Assembly (NCBI GenBank): GCA_905201175.1 | Contig: CAJKNC010000004.1 | Coordinates: 1 to 40,186, forward strand | Reading direction: 5' to 3' | Length of the DNA stretch: 40,186 nucleotides | Origin: an uncultured Succinatimonas sp. | GTDB lineage: Bacteria > Pseudomonadota > Gammaproteobacteria > Enterobacterales > Succinivibrionaceae | Shown: piece after piece, positions 16,661 through 26,275 of the stretch | Layout: every line of letters starts with the position of its first letter | Position numbering within the stretch: position 1 is the first letter of the stretch | Notes under the pieces: generated by a model | What the model was told of the DNA's origin: nothing | The model's input: the letters and a program-made list of their open reading frames with translations, nothing else | Database searches by the model: none | Translations under genes and position numbers: made by a program

Positions 16661-17998
16661 TTATATATGAGTAATTTTCAAACAGAAGCCTGAAGAATTA
16701 AAGGCTGAACCTATAGCACACAGATCTCCTAAAGCCTTAGGATTATGCTCTTCGTCATAAACTACGCACATAAGGCCTCTCTCCCAAAGCGGGATCTGAT
16801 ACTCACCCATCAATTTTTTCAGCTCTCGAGATCTTGATCTGCCCACCGGTTTGAGCTTCAAGCTTCCATGATAATTAAAATCAAGATATACTTTATCTGA
16901 ATTGAGGCTGAAAGCTAAAAGCTTATCCGAACTTTGCTCCAAAGTATAAACAAAATCACCTAAATGCAGAGATTTTCCTACTTCAAGCTCATATATTCCA
17001 GCTGGCGGCAAATTAACCTTAGGAACAATCATCAAATAGTCTAAATAGCGTTTTAAATACAGCTTATCGCTAATTTTTAGAGAGGCTTTAGTATCATGGC
17101 TGCTATTGCAAAAACGCAGGGCTTGTTCTATACAGGCAAATTCAGGATTTAATTCCAAATTTAAAGCTAGAAATTTTCTTAAAAGACAGGTTGCTAAAGC
17201 CTTATCTTTAAGGTCAAACTTTCTGAGATCTAAAGCCTGATAATTCCTAAAGACTGCGCAGGCTTTAGCATAAGCTTCCTCTACATAACGTTCTGCAAGA
17301 TTATGCTCTAGACTACACAAATAGCTGCTGCGCAAAATTGCTTTATCAATACCTTCAAAGCGCTCGCGCAATAGAGGCAAAACCTTAAGACGAATAAAAT
17401 TGCGCTCAAACTTCAAATAAGAATTTGAAATGTCGTATACATAATCGTAGCCTAAGGCTACAACTAATTCTTCAATTTGCTTCTTATGTAAATTAAGGAA
17501 TGGTCTTATAATAGTACCGCGGCTATCTGTCAGAATCTCCTGCATTCCTGCTAAGCCTTCAGGTCCGGAACCGCGCTTGAGGGCTAAAAGAAAATTTTCA
17601 ACCTCATCATCAGCCTGATGACCTAACATTAGAATGCCGTCTTTTAAGTTTTCAAGCAAAGCCCGATAACGTTCATCTCTAGACACAGCTTCCGGGGACA
17701 AGCCTTTGCTGTAAACAATATTAAGCTTAGGAGTAATAAATTCATCAACTGCTACTCTTTTACAGAGCTTTGTACAGTGATCAAGCCAAATAGGATCGTC
17801 TGCATCTAAGCCATGAATACAATGCACTGCAGCCACATGATACTGTGGGTTAAGCTTGCGCATTTCTATGGCTAACAAAAGAACTAAGGTAGAATCTGCT
17901 CCACCTGAAAGGCCTACTACCAGACGTTTTTGAGGAATTATTTTAGAAAATTTTCGGGCCATCTCCTCGAGTATGGCCCATGCTTTAGAACTTAACAA
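16661..17998 (-). CDS. tilS: tRNA(Ile)-lysidine synthetase
   Basis: ATP-dependent enzyme that modifies C34 of the CAU-anticodon tRNA-Ile to lysidine, switching its identity from Met to Ile. Up to 445 residues (E. coli 432). Seen: PP-loop SGGADST at about residues 30-36, VHCIHGL, LGHQADDEVENFLLALKRGSGPEGLAGM (family motif GHHxDDxxET-like), and a C-terminal domain with the KLKPVGRSRSRELKKLMGEYQIPLWER segment. Start uncertain: TTG at 17998 overlaps the accA stop by 7 bp with little Shine-Dalgarno, while an ATG at 17959 (MARKFSK) gives an E. coli-like N-terminus but has GAGGAG directly abutting it. Last gene of the 17-gene run. Confidence 0.94.
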   Translation of the reverse strand: MLSSKAWAILEEMARKFSKIIPQKRLVVGLSGGADSTLVLLLAIEMRKLNPQYHVAAVHCIHGLDADDPIWLDHCTKLCKRVAVDEFITPKLNIVYSKGLSPEAVSRDERYRALLENLKDGILMLGHQADDEVENFLLALKRGSGPEGLAGMQEILTDSRGTIIRPFLNLHKKQIEELVVALGYDYVYDISNSYLKFERNFIRLKVLPLLRERFEGIDKAILRSSYLCSLEHNLAERYVEEAYAKACAVFRNYQALDLRKFDLKDKALATCLLRKFLALNLELNPEFACIEQALRFCNSSHDTKASLKISDKLYLKRYLDYLMIVPKVNLPPAGIYELEVGKSLHLGDFVYTLEQSSDKLLAFSLNSDKVYLDFNYHGSLKLKPVGRSRSRELKKLMGEYQIPLWERGLMCVVYDEEHNPKALGDLCAIGSAFNSSGFCLKITHI

Positions 17999-18948
17999 TA
18001 TCCGTAATGCATCAAACGGTTATAACGCTCCTCGACAATCTTGTCGACAGGTAAATTTAAGAGCTCCTTAATATCCGTTTCAATGCGCTCCTTTAACAAT
18101 TTTGCCATTTCATCATAAGCACGGTGAGCGCCGCCTAATGGCTCCTCAACAATATTATCAATAAGCTTCAATTCTTTTAAGCGAGAAGCCGTAATATTCA
18201 TAGCTTCAGCAGCTAAAGGAGCCTTATCGGCACTCTTCCATAAAATAGAGGCGCAGCCCTCAGGAGAAATTACAGAATAAGTTGCATACTGCAGCATGTT
18301 AACTCTGTCACCTACACCAATAGCTAAAGCTCCTCCAGAGCCGCCTTCACCTATAACGGTGCAGACAATCGGCACTCTTAAATGAGACATAAGCTTTAGG
18401 GATTCTGCAATCGCTCCTGCCTGAGATCTTTCCTCAGCCCCTACGCCAGGATATGCTCCCGGAGTATCAACAAAAGTTATGATAGGCATATGGAAGCGCT
18501 CGGCTAACTGCATCAAGCGCATAGCCTTGCGATAGCCCTCAGGACGAGGCATACCAAAATTACGCAAAGTACGCTCTTTCGTATCTCGGCCCTTCTGATG
18601 ACCGATAACCATAATCGGCTTGCCATTTAAGCGCGCAATACCGCCGACAATTGCCTTGTCATCAGCAAAGGCGCGATCTCCTGACAACTCATGAAAGTCA
18701 GTAAAGATACGGCTTATATAATCTAAAGTATAAGGACGCATCGGATGACGTGACAATTGGGAAATCTGCCAAGCACTTAAAGAAGAAAAAATCTTAGAGG
18801 TCAATTCTTTATTCTTCTTTTCAAGCTGATGCAGTTCCTTAGTTAAATCTAAATCAGAGCTGACATCCTCACTCAGACGCTTTAACTCTTCAATGTGCGC
18901 CAATAGATCGGCTATCGGTTGTTCAAATTCTAAATAATTAATATTCAT
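17992..18948 (-). CDS. accA: Acetyl-CoA carboxylase carboxyltransferase subunit alpha
   Basis: With AccD transfers carboxyl from carboxybiotin to acetyl-CoA, the committed step of fatty acid synthesis. 318 residues (E. coli 319). Seen: N-terminal NYLEFEQPIADL, HPMRPYTLDYI, ELSGDRAFADDKAIVGG, GHQKGRDTKE, the GMPRPEGYRKA block, DTPGAYPGVGAEERSQA, and GEGGSGGALAIGVGD. I chose the ATG at 18946-18948, which aligns with E. coli MSLNFLDFEQP and has GGGA 7 nt upstream; an ATG two codons earlier is too close to that site. accD is not in the window. In E. coli and Pseudomonas dnaE lies just upstream; here rnhB does. Confidence 0.97.
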   Translation of the reverse strand: MNINYLEFEQPIADLLAHIEELKRLSEDVSSDLDLTKELHQLEKKNKELTSKIFSSLSAWQISQLSRHPMRPYTLDYISRIFTDFHELSGDRAFADDKAIVGGIARLNGKPIMVIGHQKGRDTKERTLRNFGMPRPEGYRKAMRLMQLAERFHMPIITFVDTPGAYPGVGAEERSQAGAIAESLKLMSHLRVPIVCTVIGEGGSGGALAIGVGDRVNMLQYATYSVISPEGCASILWKSADKAPLAAEAMNITASRLKELKLIDNIVEEPLGGAHRAYDEMAKLLKERIETDIKELLNLPVDKIVEERYNRLMHYGYC

Positions 18949-18989
18949 ATTCATTTCCCAATTGAATCACCGCATTTCGGCTCAATTTA

Positions 18990-19643
18990 CTACAATTCGC
19001 TATCAAATTCCATAGCAACCTGTCGTAAAGCCTCCAAACGTCTTTTAACCGGACCATAACTGCGTCTATAGCAGTCCAAAACTGGCAAACGCTGCAATAA
19101 AGCTAGATGAGCTGCCGTTGGATAACCTTTATGCTTGGCAAACTGATACTCTGGATATTGCTTATCAAGTTCGATTAACTGCCGATCACGCTCAACTTTA
19201 GCTAAGATGGAAGCTGCAGAAATTTCTTTAACTAAAGCATCCCCCTTAACTACAGCCATCATTGCCAGCGGCAGCTGGCCTGGAACCTTATTTCCGTCAA
19301 CTAGCATCAGTTCACAGGGCTTTTTCATATTCAAATAAGCCCGGCGCATAGCCAGCATCGAAGCTTGCAGAATATTTAATTCGTCAATTTCCTGAGGAGT
19401 ACATTGGCCAATACCATAACACAAAGCACGCTCTTTGATTAAAACCTCTAAGGCTTCGCGCTTTTTAGCACTAAGCTTTTTAGAATCATTGAGCCCCTCA
19501 ATAGGACGATCCTTATCTAAAACTACGCAAGCTGCCACTACATTTCCCATTAAAGGGCCGCGTCCAGCTTCATCTACCCCGCATACTAAGTGAATAACCG
19601 GATCTAAAGGATATACCCAAGGATCTAGTTCTTTCTTTTGCAT
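18990..19643 (-). CDS. rnhB: Ribonuclease HII
   Basis: Cleaves RNA in RNA-DNA hybrids and starts removal of single ribonucleotides from DNA. 217 residues (E. coli 198; extra residues at both ends). Seen: DEAGRGP with D24 and E25, LMLVDGNKVPG with D116, and KGDALVKEISAASILAKVERD with D135, giving the DEDD metal-binding set; HKGYPTAAHL follows. AGGA 6-7 nt before the ATG supports the start. It is 8 bp after lpxB, as in the enteric lpxB-rnhB pair. Confidence 0.96.
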   Translation of the reverse strand: MQKKELDPWVYPLDPVIHLVCGVDEAGRGPLMGNVVAACVVLDKDRPIEGLNDSKKLSAKKREALEVLIKERALCYGIGQCTPQEIDELNILQASMLAMRRAYLNMKKPCELMLVDGNKVPGQLPLAMMAVVKGDALVKEISAASILAKVERDRQLIELDKQYPEYQFAKHKGYPTAAHLALLQRLPVLDCYRRSYGPVKRRLEALRQVAMEFDSEL

Positions 19644-19651
19644 AAAAATTC

Positions 19652-20959
19652 CTAAAACTTAGGTTCTGTTTTATCTTTTGAGGAATTCAAAGATCCCGTA
19701 TCAGGAAGCGTTATCTCAGGCTCAATATTATTGCGTTCATTTGGTACATATACAGGCTGAACGTCCTCTGCGTCTGAAAGATTATTGCCATACTGCTTAA
19801 CAACATCTAAGACAGCCTCGGCAGCAAGTTCGTCGGAATTGCAGCTAATAGCCTCATGGATCTTATAAAACTCTTTTTTCATCAGCAAATTATCTGATGT
19901 CAAAAGCTTTATCATTTCCCCAGTTAGCTTCTCCACTGTGCAATTTTCCTGTATAAATTCGCTTACTACCTTATGCCCGGCAATTAAATTAGGCAAAGAA
20001 AATGTATCTACCTTTAACAATCTTCGCGCTAAAGCTGCTGTCAGCGGATTTACTTTATAAGCAACACAAAAAGGAACTTTTGCTAAGGTTACCTCTAAAG
20101 CCACGGTACCTGAAGTTAATAAGATGGCATCACAGGAAGCCATCATATCTATAGTATTGCCTACATATATAGTTAAAGATAAATCAGGAGCGTGTTCAAG
20201 CCAACAGTCTTTTAAAAGCTGCGCATGAGCATAACTTGGAACAGAAGAGATAAACACTATATCCTTAAGTTTAGCTTTAACCATTCTTGCAGTAGCAGCA
20301 TAGATCGGCAGCATATTAGAAATAACTCCGTAACGGCTGCCAGGCAAAATTCCCATAACCTTGCCGTGAATTGGCTCTACACTCGTACGAAAAAGATCTA
20401 ATCTCTCTCTTGCACTTTCCTGAGAAATCTCCATTGGGATGCTTTTTGCTAAAGTATGGCCTACATAAACACATTTTACCTTTTGATCATCATAAAAATT
20501 CTTTTCAAAAGGTAAAAGAGCCAATACACAATCGCATGCTTTACGAATCTTTTTCATACGTCCTTCACGCCATGCCCATACTGAAGGACTTACATAATGA
20601 ACCGTAGGAATACCAGCGTTACGCACACGCATCTCTACGCTTAAATTAAAATCAGGCGCATCGATGCCGATTAAAACACATGGCCGCTTGGATATGATCT
20701 TACGGGTAATTTTTGTTCTAATACTTAGAATTTTAGGTAAATGGACTATAACTTCAACTAAGCCCATTACCGCCAAATCATTCATATTAGCTTGGGACTG
20801 GAGGCCTAGAGAAATCATCTTCGGGCCGCCAATGCCTATAAATTGAGCCTTTGGATCACGACGACGCAAAGCCTTCATAAGCCCTGCGCCTAAAGTATCA
20901 CCGGAATTTTCTCCGGCGATCAATGCATATAGATGAGGATGGTTTTTTTTGGTCATCAT
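19652..20959 (-). CDS. lpxB: Lipid A disaccharide synthase
   Basis: Joins UDP-2,3-diacylglucosamine and lipid X into the lipid A disaccharide at the inner face of the inner membrane. 435 residues against 382 in E. coli. Seen: AGENSGDTLGAGLMKAL, GIGGPKM, ALMGLVEV-like LAVMGLVEV, VHYVSPSVWAWREGRMKKI, LLPFEKNFYD, GILPGSR, LLTSGTVALEVTLAKVPFCVAYK. About 48 residues at the C-terminus (from KQYGNNLSDAEDV) are acidic, proline/asparagine-rich and look disordered. ATG overlaps the lpxA stop (TAATGATG, two possible ATGs). Confidence 0.97.
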   Translation of the reverse strand: MMTKKNHPHLYALIAGENSGDTLGAGLMKALRRRDPKAQFIGIGGPKMISLGLQSQANMNDLAVMGLVEVIVHLPKILSIRTKITRKIISKRPCVLIGIDAPDFNLSVEMRVRNAGIPTVHYVSPSVWAWREGRMKKIRKACDCVLALLPFEKNFYDDQKVKCVYVGHTLAKSIPMEISQESARERLDLFRTSVEPIHGKVMGILPGSRYGVISNMLPIYAATARMVKAKLKDIVFISSVPSYAHAQLLKDCWLEHAPDLSLTIYVGNTIDMMASCDAILLTSGTVALEVTLAKVPFCVAYKVNPLTAALARRLLKVDTFSLPNLIAGHKVVSEFIQENCTVEKLTGEMIKLLTSDNLLMKKEFYKIHEAISCNSDELAAEAVLDVVKQYGNNLSDAEDVQPVYVPNERNNIEPEITLPDTGSLNSSKDKTEPKF

Positions 20960-21747
20960 TATCGGATAATTCCGCGACCGCTTTCTTTTAAGAAATCAAC
21001 TAGAGGAACAACTTCCGGGAATTGCTCTGCAATCGGCTCAATTTGCTCTATAGCCTCCTCAATAGTTAAGTGATGCTTATAGAGAATAACATAGGCCTTG
21101 AAAATTGCGCTAATGGCCTCCTTGGAAAAGCCTCGTCTTTGCAGACCGACTTTGTTAATGCCAAATGGCTTAGCATAATGGCCAGCAGCCATGACATAAG
21201 GAGGCACATCCATATTTAAAGCAGCCATGCCGCCAATCATAGCATGACAGCCAACACGGCCAAACTGATGAATAGCAGCCAATCCGCCAAAAATTACATA
21301 ATCACCGATGGTAACATGGCCCGCTAAGGTAGCATTATTTGAAAAAATGCAATGATCGCCAATCAAGCAATCATGAGCTACATGAGTATTAACCATAAAT
21401 AAATTATGGTTTCCTACTGTAGTAGTACCGCGTCCCTGAATGGTACCGCGGTGCATGGTACAATGCTCGCGGATTACGTTATCATCTCCTATGGTAAGAG
21501 TAGTCGGCTCCCCTTTATATTTAAGATCCTGACAGGCCTCTCCTATGGAGCAAAACTGATAAATATGGTTGCGTTTACCAATTTCAGTAGGTCCGCGGAT
21601 CACCACAAAAGGTTCAATTACGCAATCATCGCCGATGCTAACCTCACCTTCAATAATCACATTTTCACGGATCACAACCCGTTCGCCTAATCGAACTTTT
21701 TCTCCGATACGTGCAGACGGATCAACCTTAAGGCTTGTATCGTTCAC
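20959..21747 (-). CDS. lpxA: UDP-N-acetylglucosamine acyltransferase
   Basis: First step of lipid A synthesis, O-acylating UDP-GlcNAc with a 3-hydroxyacyl chain from ACP. 262 residues, the length of E. coli LpxA. Seen: hexapeptide repeats forming the left-handed beta-helix, IYQFCSIGEACQDLKYKGEPT, and catalytic H125 with H122 in NTHVAHDC, at E. coli numbering. Gly173, which in E. coli sets the acyl ruler to 14 carbons, is kept (MIGGM), so a hydroxymyristoyl-type preference is plausible. Start is GTG at 21745-21747, 6 nt after GAGGAG. Confidence 0.97.
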   Translation of the reverse strand: MNDTSLKVDPSARIGEKVRLGERVVIRENVIIEGEVSIGDDCVIEPFVVIRGPTEIGKRNHIYQFCSIGEACQDLKYKGEPTTLTIGDDNVIREHCTMHRGTIQGRGTTTVGNHNLFMVNTHVAHDCLIGDHCIFSNNATLAGHVTIGDYVIFGGLAAIHQFGRVGCHAMIGGMAALNMDVPPYVMAAGHYAKPFGINKVGLQRRGFSKEAISAIFKAYVILYKHHLTIEEAIEQIEPIAEQFPEVVPLVDFLKESGRGIIR

Positions 21748-21776
21748 AAACGGCTCCTCTTTTTTTGAGGTTTATA

Positions 21777-22241
21777 TCAGTGCTTAGCACACATTAAATC
21801 GGCATGGCATACGACCTTGCCGTCTACAGTGGCTACTCCCTTGAAAGAAGCAATACCGCGTCTTTCCTTTAAATACTCGACATCAATGACAAGCTGATCT
21901 CCAGGAACAACTGGGCGCTTAAAGCGAGCATTATCAATAGCTGCAAAATAGTAAAGCTCACCTGGATTTGGCTTTCCCACCATTGTAAAGGCAAGTACGC
22001 CTGTAGCTTGAGCCATGGCCTCTAAAATCAGCACTCCAGGCAGCACCGGCTTACCAGGAAAATGCCCCTGGAAAAAAGGCTCATTAAAGGTCACGTTCTT
22101 AATTGCTTTTAAAGTTTTATGCTCTTCACTTATAGTATAGTCAATAACGCGATCAATCATTAAAAAAGGATAACGATGCGGGAGTAAATCCATAATCCCT
22201 TCTATATCGATGGTATTAGCTGTCTTTATAGTATCAGTCAC
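21777..22241 (-). CDS. fabZ: 3-hydroxyacyl-ACP dehydratase FabZ
   Basis: Dehydrates 3-hydroxyacyl-ACP in fatty acid elongation and competes with LpxA/LpxD for the same substrates. 154 residues (E. coli 151). Seen: LLPHRYPFLMIDRV, catalytic H60 in FFQGHFPGKPVLPGV and E74 in LEAMAQ (spacing of 14 as in the family). Start is GTG at 22239-22241 with AAGGGG 7 nt before. Lies between lpxD and lpxA, the conserved arrangement. Confidence 0.97.
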   Translation of the reverse strand: MTDTIKTANTIDIEGIMDLLPHRYPFLMIDRVIDYTISEEHKTLKAIKNVTFNEPFFQGHFPGKPVLPGVLILEAMAQATGVLAFTMVGKPNPGELYYFAAIDNARFKRPVVPGDQLVIDVEYLKERRGIASFKGVATVDGKVVCHADLMCAKH

Positions 22242-22255
22242 TGATTGCCCCCTTT

Positions 22256-23299
22256 TTAATTTTTATTATTTTCTTCTAATCTATTTTGCAAGCCTGCAAC
22301 TTGTTCTTCCAAATTGCAAAGCTTGTGGTACATTTCATTGATATGTAAGGTTCTAGCCGCAGTTAAACGCCACTCCTTATTAGTTTGAGCAGGTATACCT
22401 GATGAATAAATACCGGGCTTATCAATTGAGCGCATTACCATACACATACCACTTATAGTAGTACCATCACAAATAGAGATATGACCGTTAAATACTGAGG
22501 TACCACCAATAATGCAATATTTGCCTATAGTTACGGAGCCTGCAAAAGTAGTTCCGCCGGCAACAGCAGTACCAAAGCCTATATGGACATTATGCGCAAT
22601 TTGACATAAGTTATCGATAATAACATTATCTTCGATAATGGTATCATCTAAAGCTCCGCGGTCTATACAAGTACAAGCGCCAATCTCAACATGGGAGCCG
22701 ATTACTACTCTGCCAGTCTGAGGAATTTTTATCCATACGCCACGTTCATTAGCATAGCCAAAACCATCGCCGCCAATAACTGTGCCTGACTGAATTAAAC
22801 AATCATTCCCTATCACGCAGTCATGATAAACACTGACATTCGGATAAAGCTTGGTGTTATTGCCAATCTTAACATTAGGGCCAATTACAACATTAGCGCC
22901 TAATTGCACGTTATCGCCTATAACAGCTCCTTTTTGAACGTATACATGCGGAGCTAAGCTGACATTTTTACCTAAAACCGCGCCCTCTTCCACTATCGAT
23001 GTAGGATGAATACCGGAGCAGATTCTAGGCGTAGTATCTAAAAGCTGAGCAACCTTTGCAAAACCTACATAAGGATCCTTCATTACAAGAACATTGCCAT
23101 TGCAATGCTCAAGATCACTTTCTTTTACAATTACGGCCGAAGCATGTGAGCTTGCTAGCAGATGACGATACTTAGGATCGGTTAAAAAGCTAATTTCGCC
23201 TTCACTAGCAGTTTTTAAATTAGCTACTGCCCTAATCTCGACCTCACCATCACCATAGAGCTTTGCATCAAGCTTGGAGGCAATCTCTTTTAATAGCAT
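22256..23299 (-). CDS. lpxD: UDP-3-O-(3-hydroxyacyl)glucosamine N-acyltransferase
   Basis: Third lipid A step, N-acylating UDP-3-O-acylglucosamine from hydroxyacyl-ACP. 347 residues (E. coli 341). Seen: N-terminal uridine-binding domain (SEGEISFLTDPKYRHLL), a long run of hexapeptide repeats (for example GVQLGANVVIGPNVKIG), catalytic His in NLCQIAHNVHIG, and a C-terminal helix with heptad-like leucines. The ATG overlaps the skp stop by one base (TAATG). Confidence 0.97.
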   Translation of the reverse strand: MLLKEIASKLDAKLYGDGEVEIRAVANLKTASEGEISFLTDPKYRHLLASSHASAVIVKESDLEHCNGNVLVMKDPYVGFAKVAQLLDTTPRICSGIHPTSIVEEGAVLGKNVSLAPHVYVQKGAVIGDNVQLGANVVIGPNVKIGNNTKLYPNVSVYHDCVIGNDCLIQSGTVIGGDGFGYANERGVWIKIPQTGRVVIGSHVEIGACTCIDRGALDDTIIEDNVIIDNLCQIAHNVHIGFGTAVAGGTTFAGSVTIGKYCIIGGTSVFNGHISICDGTTISGMCMVMRSIDKPGIYSSGIPAQTNKEWRLTAARTLHINEMYHKLCNLEEQVAGLQNRLEENNKN

Positions 23300-23832
23300 T
23301 ATTTCTTGTCCTGACCTTTAGTCTTCATAGCCTTAACTCTAGCGATAACTTCCTGAGAAATATCAGCTGCATTTGTAGCATAGGCAACAGCCTCGCCGCG
23401 CAATACAATCTGCAGGCCTCTTTCTTTAGCTACAGTATCGATTGCACTTTGGACTAAACGGCCTAACTTGATATTTTCCTCTTGAATGCGCTTGCGCTGA
23501 TCCTCTTGTAAGGCCTGAGCTTTTAATTGGTAGTCAGAACGTAATTGAGCAAGTTTTCTTTGTGCATCAATCTGTTTTTGACCTTGCAGCTTGGAGATCT
23601 CACCTTCAAGCTTATGGCCTTCCTTCTCAATATTTAAAATTTCCTGCTGACGTGAGGCAAATTCTTTTTGCAGCTTAGCATTTGCATCCTTTGACTGCGG
23701 GATCTCATTCATAACAAACGGGATATTAACAGCAGCTATGCTTAAAGATGGAGCTTTAGCATCCTCGGCCATAACACTATTTACGCTGACTAAAGCAGTA
23801 ATTACAGAAGCTAAAACTAATTTTTTTAACAT
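23299..23832 (-). CDS. skp: Periplasmic chaperone Skp (OmpH family)
   Basis: Trimeric jellyfish-shaped chaperone that carries unfolded outer-membrane proteins to BamA. 177 residues (E. coli 161). Seen: signal peptide MLKKLVLASVITALVSVNSVMA cut before EDAK, then a helical, charged, Gln/Lys/Glu-rich region (about residues 50-120) forming the coiled-coil arms. Sequence conservation in this family is low, so the call rests on length, architecture and the invariant bamA-skp-lpxD order. GGGGA about 7 nt before the ATG. Confidence 0.93.
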   Translation of the reverse strand: MLKKLVLASVITALVSVNSVMAEDAKAPSLSIAAVNIPFVMNEIPQSKDANAKLQKEFASRQQEILNIEKEGHKLEGEISKLQGQKQIDAQRKLAQLRSDYQLKAQALQEDQRKRIQEENIKLGRLVQSAIDTVAKERGLQIVLRGEAVAYATNAADISQEVIARVKAMKTKGQDKK

Positions 23833-23851
23833 TTTATTATCCCCAACTTAA

Positions 23852-26245
23852 TTAAAAGGTACTGCCGATATTGAAATTAAAGACCTGAGTACTATCTCCA
23901 TCACGTTCTTTTATTGCCTTAGACAAAGAGAAAGACATCGGGCCAATCGGCGAAATCCAAACTAATGAAACACCTGCTGAAGCTCGATATTCACCAGCAT
24001 CTGAGTAATCTACCGAGTAATCTCCTCCCTTGGTATCCCAAAGGCTACCTGCATCAAAGAAGATTGAAGTTCTAACCTGATTCTTATAAGCTTCAGAAAC
24101 AAGAGGAGCCGGCATAAAGAATTCAATAGATCCTGTCCAGAATGCATTACCGCCTACAGACTCATCTGAAGCATATGAACCAGAATTACTGTAATAAATA
24201 GCACGAGGACCAATAGAATTATGATCAAAACCACGCAGCCATTCGCTGCTGCCTAAATAAAAGTTTTCAAAGAACGGCAAGATCTGATCTGTGCCATTCT
24301 TAGTACCGTAACCGTCACCATAGCCTACCTTGCCGCGGAATGAGAAAATATAGTTGTGGAAGGTATCAAAAGGGAAATAATGATAAGTCTCAGCGGTAAG
24401 CTTATAGAACTGTAAATCAGAACCTGGCAATGAGGCATCCAATCTAAATACCTGACGATTACCATCTGTCGGGAATACAGAGCGATCTAAGCTATTGTGA
24501 GTTAAAGTTATGCCGGTTTTATAATTTATGTATTCACCGCTGCGTCCGCTGTCTCCATATTGAGCCCAGAATCTATCTGCCTGCTCAAAAGGATGGCCAT
24601 AACTTTCAATATCATTACGCTCAATGCCTAATGAATAGTTAACCGACCAGGTCTCGCTGATAGGATAGCCTGAATTTACATAAAAACCTATAGTATCGTT
24701 ATTATAATCAACGACATCACCATCTTCATCGGCTTCATATTTATCATAAAATACGCGGCCGCCTAAACTTATATTATCGACAGTAAAATATGGATCTGTA
24801 TAGCCCAATTCCATATGCTTGCGGTAATCGTTCTCATAAGCTGAAACAATACCGCGAGTACCCCAGCCAAAAAGATTGCTTTGAGAAATACTCGCCTGCA
24901 ATAATAAGCCTGAGTCTGAACCGAAACCGATGCCTCCGGCAATGGCTCCTGTAGGCTGCTCTTTCACATTAACATTAAGATTTACAGTATCAGCACCGCC
25001 TGCTTGCTGCTGCTGAATATCAACACTTTCAAAATAACCTGTACGATTCAGACGTGCTTTAGACAGATCTACTGCCTCAGAGGACAGCCAGCTGCCATCC
25101 ATCTGCCTAATCTCGCGCCGAATTACAGTATCATTAGTGGTAGTATTGCCTGATACTAATACCTGTGATACATAAACACGAGCGCCAGGATCAACATTAA
25201 ACTGAACATCAACAGTCTTATCTTTATCGTTGAAAATCGGGAAAGCCTTTACACTAGAATTTGCATAGCCAAATTTACCTAAAACATCCTTTAAAGAATT
25301 TTCTGTATCAGTGATGTTTCTTTGGTTATAAATTTGACCTTCTTCTATATCAATAGCCTGTTTCAGCTCATTTTCATATTTAAGCGTATTGCCAACCAAT
25401 TCAGCTTTATTAATGCGATACTGCTCGCCTTCTTTAATAGCAATAGTTAAATAAATACCCTTGCGATCAGGTGTCATCTCTACGGAAGTCGAATCAATTT
25501 TAAAATTGACATATCCTCTATCCATATAATAAGAACGCAGAGACTCTAAATCAGCACGAAACTTAGTGGAATCATACTTTTGTGATGACATAAAATTCCA
25601 CCATGGCACATCATCACGCAGTTGCATTTGAGCAAGAAGCACATCTTCATCAAAAGCTTTATTTCCGACGATATTGATCTGCTTAATTTCTGCTGCCACG
25701 CCCTCAGTGAATTCAAATTTAACGTTAGCGCGATTTCTTGGCAAATTAGTAATAACTACATTAACTTTAGCCTGATACATGCCGGCACTGTGGTAAAAAT
25801 CCTCTAACGATTGCTTAATTTGAGATAAGAGCTCTACATTTAAAGGCTCACCAGCACGCAATCCCTGATCTTCAACAACTTTTCTTAAGTTGTCATCAGC
25901 CATTTGAGAATTTCCGGAAAATTCAACTTCACCGATAGTTGGTCTTTCAACAACATCTACGATAAAAGTATTGCCATCCATGGATAAGGACACGCTGTCA
26001 AAATCTCCGGTTGCATATAATTGCTTCATAGCTTTTGCTGTAGCCTCTGGGGTTACAGCATCACCTTCCCTAATAGGAAGGGCTAATAACACTGCGCCTT
26101 TAGCAATACGGTTTAAGCCACGGATCTGTATATTATCTACTATAGGACCAGAGGCTGCCTGAGCATTTGTCGATAACGCCAAGCTCATACTTAAAAATAA
26201 AGCACTAAATACCGCCGTGTTTTTCTTTAAGCTTAGATGTTTCAT
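23852..26245 (-). CDS. bamA: Outer membrane protein assembly factor BamA
   Basis: Central barrel of the BAM complex that folds outer-membrane proteins. 797 residues (E. coli 810). Seen: signal peptide to about residue 30, five POTRA domains (from IVDNIQIRGLNRI to about residue 420), then a 16-strand barrel beginning at GAIAGGIGFGSDSG. The barrel-closing loop motif, VRGF in E. coli, is LRGF here (EWLRGFDHNSIGPRAIYY). The protein ends in an outer-membrane signature with C-terminal Phe (FNFNIGSTF). Between rseP and skp as in most gammaproteobacteria. Confidence 0.98.
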   Translation of the reverse strand: MKHLSLKKNTAVFSALFLSMSLALSTNAQAASGPIVDNIQIRGLNRIAKGAVLLALPIREGDAVTPEATAKAMKQLYATGDFDSVSLSMDGNTFIVDVVERPTIGEVEFSGNSQMADDNLRKVVEDQGLRAGEPLNVELLSQIKQSLEDFYHSAGMYQAKVNVVITNLPRNRANVKFEFTEGVAAEIKQINIVGNKAFDEDVLLAQMQLRDDVPWWNFMSSQKYDSTKFRADLESLRSYYMDRGYVNFKIDSTSVEMTPDRKGIYLTIAIKEGEQYRINKAELVGNTLKYENELKQAIDIEEGQIYNQRNITDTENSLKDVLGKFGYANSSVKAFPIFNDKDKTVDVQFNVDPGARVYVSQVLVSGNTTTNDTVIRREIRQMDGSWLSSEAVDLSKARLNRTGYFESVDIQQQQAGGADTVNLNVNVKEQPTGAIAGGIGFGSDSGLLLQASISQSNLFGWGTRGIVSAYENDYRKHMELGYTDPYFTVDNISLGGRVFYDKYEADEDGDVVDYNNDTIGFYVNSGYPISETWSVNYSLGIERNDIESYGHPFEQADRFWAQYGDSGRSGEYINYKTGITLTHNSLDRSVFPTDGNRQVFRLDASLPGSDLQFYKLTAETYHYFPFDTFHNYIFSFRGKVGYGDGYGTKNGTDQILPFFENFYLGSSEWLRGFDHNSIGPRAIYYSNSGSYASDESVGGNAFWTGSIEFFMPAPLVSEAYKNQVRTSIFFDAGSLWDTKGGDYSVDYSDAGEYRASAGVSLVWISPIGPMSFSLSKAIKERDGDSTQVFNFNIGSTF

Positions 26246-26275
26246 AACTGATTATTCCAAAACACAAAATCCGTT

